This document shows, in pieces, positions 13,117 to 13,998 of a stretch of DNA of 13,998 nt. The notes under the pieces were generated by a model. It saw only the letters and a list, made by a program, of their open reading frames with translations. It was not told where the DNA came from and did no database searches. The translations under genes were made by a program, and so were the position numbers. This DNA comes from Acetobacteraceae bacterium. GTDB taxonomy: Bacteria; Pseudomonadota; Alphaproteobacteria; Acetobacterales; Acetobacteraceae. The stretch spans positions 1 to 13,998 of the forward strand of contig DAHUXX010000013.1 of assembly GCA_027306955.1 (NCBI GenBank), in the 5' to 3' direction. Each line of letters begins with the position of its first letter. Position 1 is the first letter of the stretch.

Positions 13117-13998
13117 ATGAGCACACCGAGCATCTTCATCGACGGCGAGGCGGGCACCACGGGGCTGGGCATCCGCGAGCGCCTCGCGCGCCTGCCGGTG
13201 GCGGTGAAGAGCCTGCCCGAGGCGCTGCGCAAGGACCCGGCGGCGCGGCGCGGCATCATGGCCGAGGTGGACCTTGTCGTGCTGTGCCTGCCGGACCAGG
13301 CCGCGCGGGAGAGCGTGGCGCTGGCGGAGGAGCTCGGGAACCGGGCACCCAGGATCGTCGATGCCAGCACCGCGCATCGCGTCGCCGAGGGCTGGGTCTA
13401 CGGCTTTGCCGAGATGACGCCAGGCCAGGCGCGGGCGATCGCGCAAGCACGGCGCGTGGCCAATCCCGGCTGCTATCCCACCGGCGGCATCGCGCTGCTG
13501 CGCCCACTGGTCGACGCCGGGCTAATGGCGCCGGACCATCCGGTGACAGTGAACGCGGTGAGCGGCTATTCCGGCGGCGGCAAGGCGCTGATCGTGGCGC
13601 ACGAGGCCTCGGGCGGGCCGGCGTTCAACCTCTACGGGATGGCACTGGAGCATAAGCACGTGCCGGAGCTGCAGACGAACGCCCGCCTCACGCGGCGGCC
13701 GATCTTCGTGCCCTCCGTGGCGCACATCCGTCAGGGGATGATCGTCTCGGTGCCGCTGCATCTGGATACGCTGCCCGGCAGACCCTCCGCGGCTGACCTG
13801 CACGATTGCCTCGCGCGGCGCTACGCGGGGGCGGATCTGGTCCGCGTTGCCGCGGGCAACACGAATCTGGACATCGCGGAGCTGATCGACACGGACCGCA
13901 TGGTCCTGCGCGTGCACGGCAACGAGAAGCAGCGCCAGGCGGTGCTGACGGCGAGCCTCGACAATCTCGGCAAGGGCGCGTCCGGTGCTGCGGTGCAG
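13117..13998 (+). CDS. argC: N-acetyl-gamma-glutamyl-phosphate reductase, type 2 (3' end outside window)
   Basis: An open frame of 294 codons from ATG 13117 (GAGGGA seven bases upstream) runs to the last base, so the gene is cut by the window edge; the type 2 family is about 305-315 residues, so only a short tail is missing. The enzyme reduces N-acetylglutamyl-5-phosphate to the semialdehyde with NADPH in arginine synthesis. Motifs are FIDGEAGTTGLGI (7-19, nucleotide binding), CLPDQAA (57-63), VDASTAHR (81-88), NPGCYPTG (116-123) with catalytic Cys119, SGYSGGGK, EHKHVPEL containing the conserved His, and DNLGKGASGAAVQ at the cut end. Placement after rpsI is, as I recall, common in alphaproteobacteria. 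The terminator upstream implies its own promoter or read-through, but the 40-base gap shows no clear promoter. Confidence 0.95.
   Translation, partial: MSTPSIFIDGEAGTTGLGIRERLARLPVAVKSLPEALRKDPAARRGIMAEVDLVVLCLPDQAARESVALAEELGNRAPRIVDASTAHRVAEGWVYGFAEMTPGQARAIAQARRVANPGCYPTGGIALLRPLVDAGLMAPDHPVTVNAVSGYSGGGKALIVAHEASGGPAFNLYGMALEHKHVPELQTNARLTRRPIFVPSVAHIRQGMIVSVPLHLDTLPGRPSAADLHDCLARRYAGADLVRVAAGNTNLDIAELIDTDRMVLRVHGNEKQRQAVLTASLDNLGKGASGAAVQ

Noticed and set aside
1..13998. CRISPR array, insertion sequence, phage or toxin-antitoxin module
   Set aside because: I looked for regularly spaced repeats, transposase or integrase motifs, terminal inverted repeats and small paired genes and found none. 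The tRNA-His gene has no adjacent integrase or recognisable duplicated 3' end.

Overview
The window is about 14 kb of very GC-rich, densely packed chromosomal DNA. Strongly G/C-biased third codon positions, a glnB-glnA pair, a Tat-exported TRAP solute receptor and the order rplM-rpsI-argC all point to an alphaproteobacterium. Rhodospirillales or Acetobacteraceae is my best guess, but that is an inference from style and gene order, with no database match behind it. I see no phage, insertion sequence, CRISPR array or transposase. This is mostly ordinary core chromosome with a few accessory transport and sugar genes.

Left part (1-6303). The window opens with the last 52 codons of a plus-strand glutamine amidotransferase of the GatD/CobQ-like type. 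Seven bases later a convergent minus-strand block begins. Read in its own direction the block runs glnB (PII) - glnA (glutamine synthetase I) - a Gfo/Idh/MocA oxidoreductase - dctP - dctQ - dctM (a complete TRAP transporter). glnB is preceded by an almost perfect sigma-54 promoter, so the nitrogen-regulated glnBA unit is well supported. A hairpin after glnA probably ends it. dctP has a candidate housekeeping promoter. The oxidoreductase next to the TRAP operon may act on the imported compound, whose identity cannot be read from the sequence.

Middle part (6304-11963). A 354-base divergent intergenic region separates glnB from a plus-strand series: a class I/II aminotransferase, tRNA-His(GTG), an aspartate dehydrogenase-like gene (nadX) that starts with TTG only 13 bases after the tRNA CCA, a putative glycosyltransferase with relaxed codon bias, an MFS transporter overlapping it by 29 bases, and a MarC-family membrane protein. 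The tRNA seems to have its own promoter, with its -35 element inside the end of the aminotransferase gene.

Right part (11964-13998). rplM and rpsI (ribosomal proteins L13 and S9) form a two-gene operon with a clear promoter and a strong intrinsic terminator. They are followed by argC (type 2 N-acetyl-gamma-glutamyl-phosphate reductase), which runs off the end of the window still in frame. Three independent promoter candidates (dctP, tRNA-His, rplM) share the same -35 hexamer TTGACG. I found no convincing undescribed multi-gene system. The best leads are the GatD-like fragment in an apparent Gram-negative, the tRNA-His/nadX junction and the regulatory dyads around glnB-glnA.
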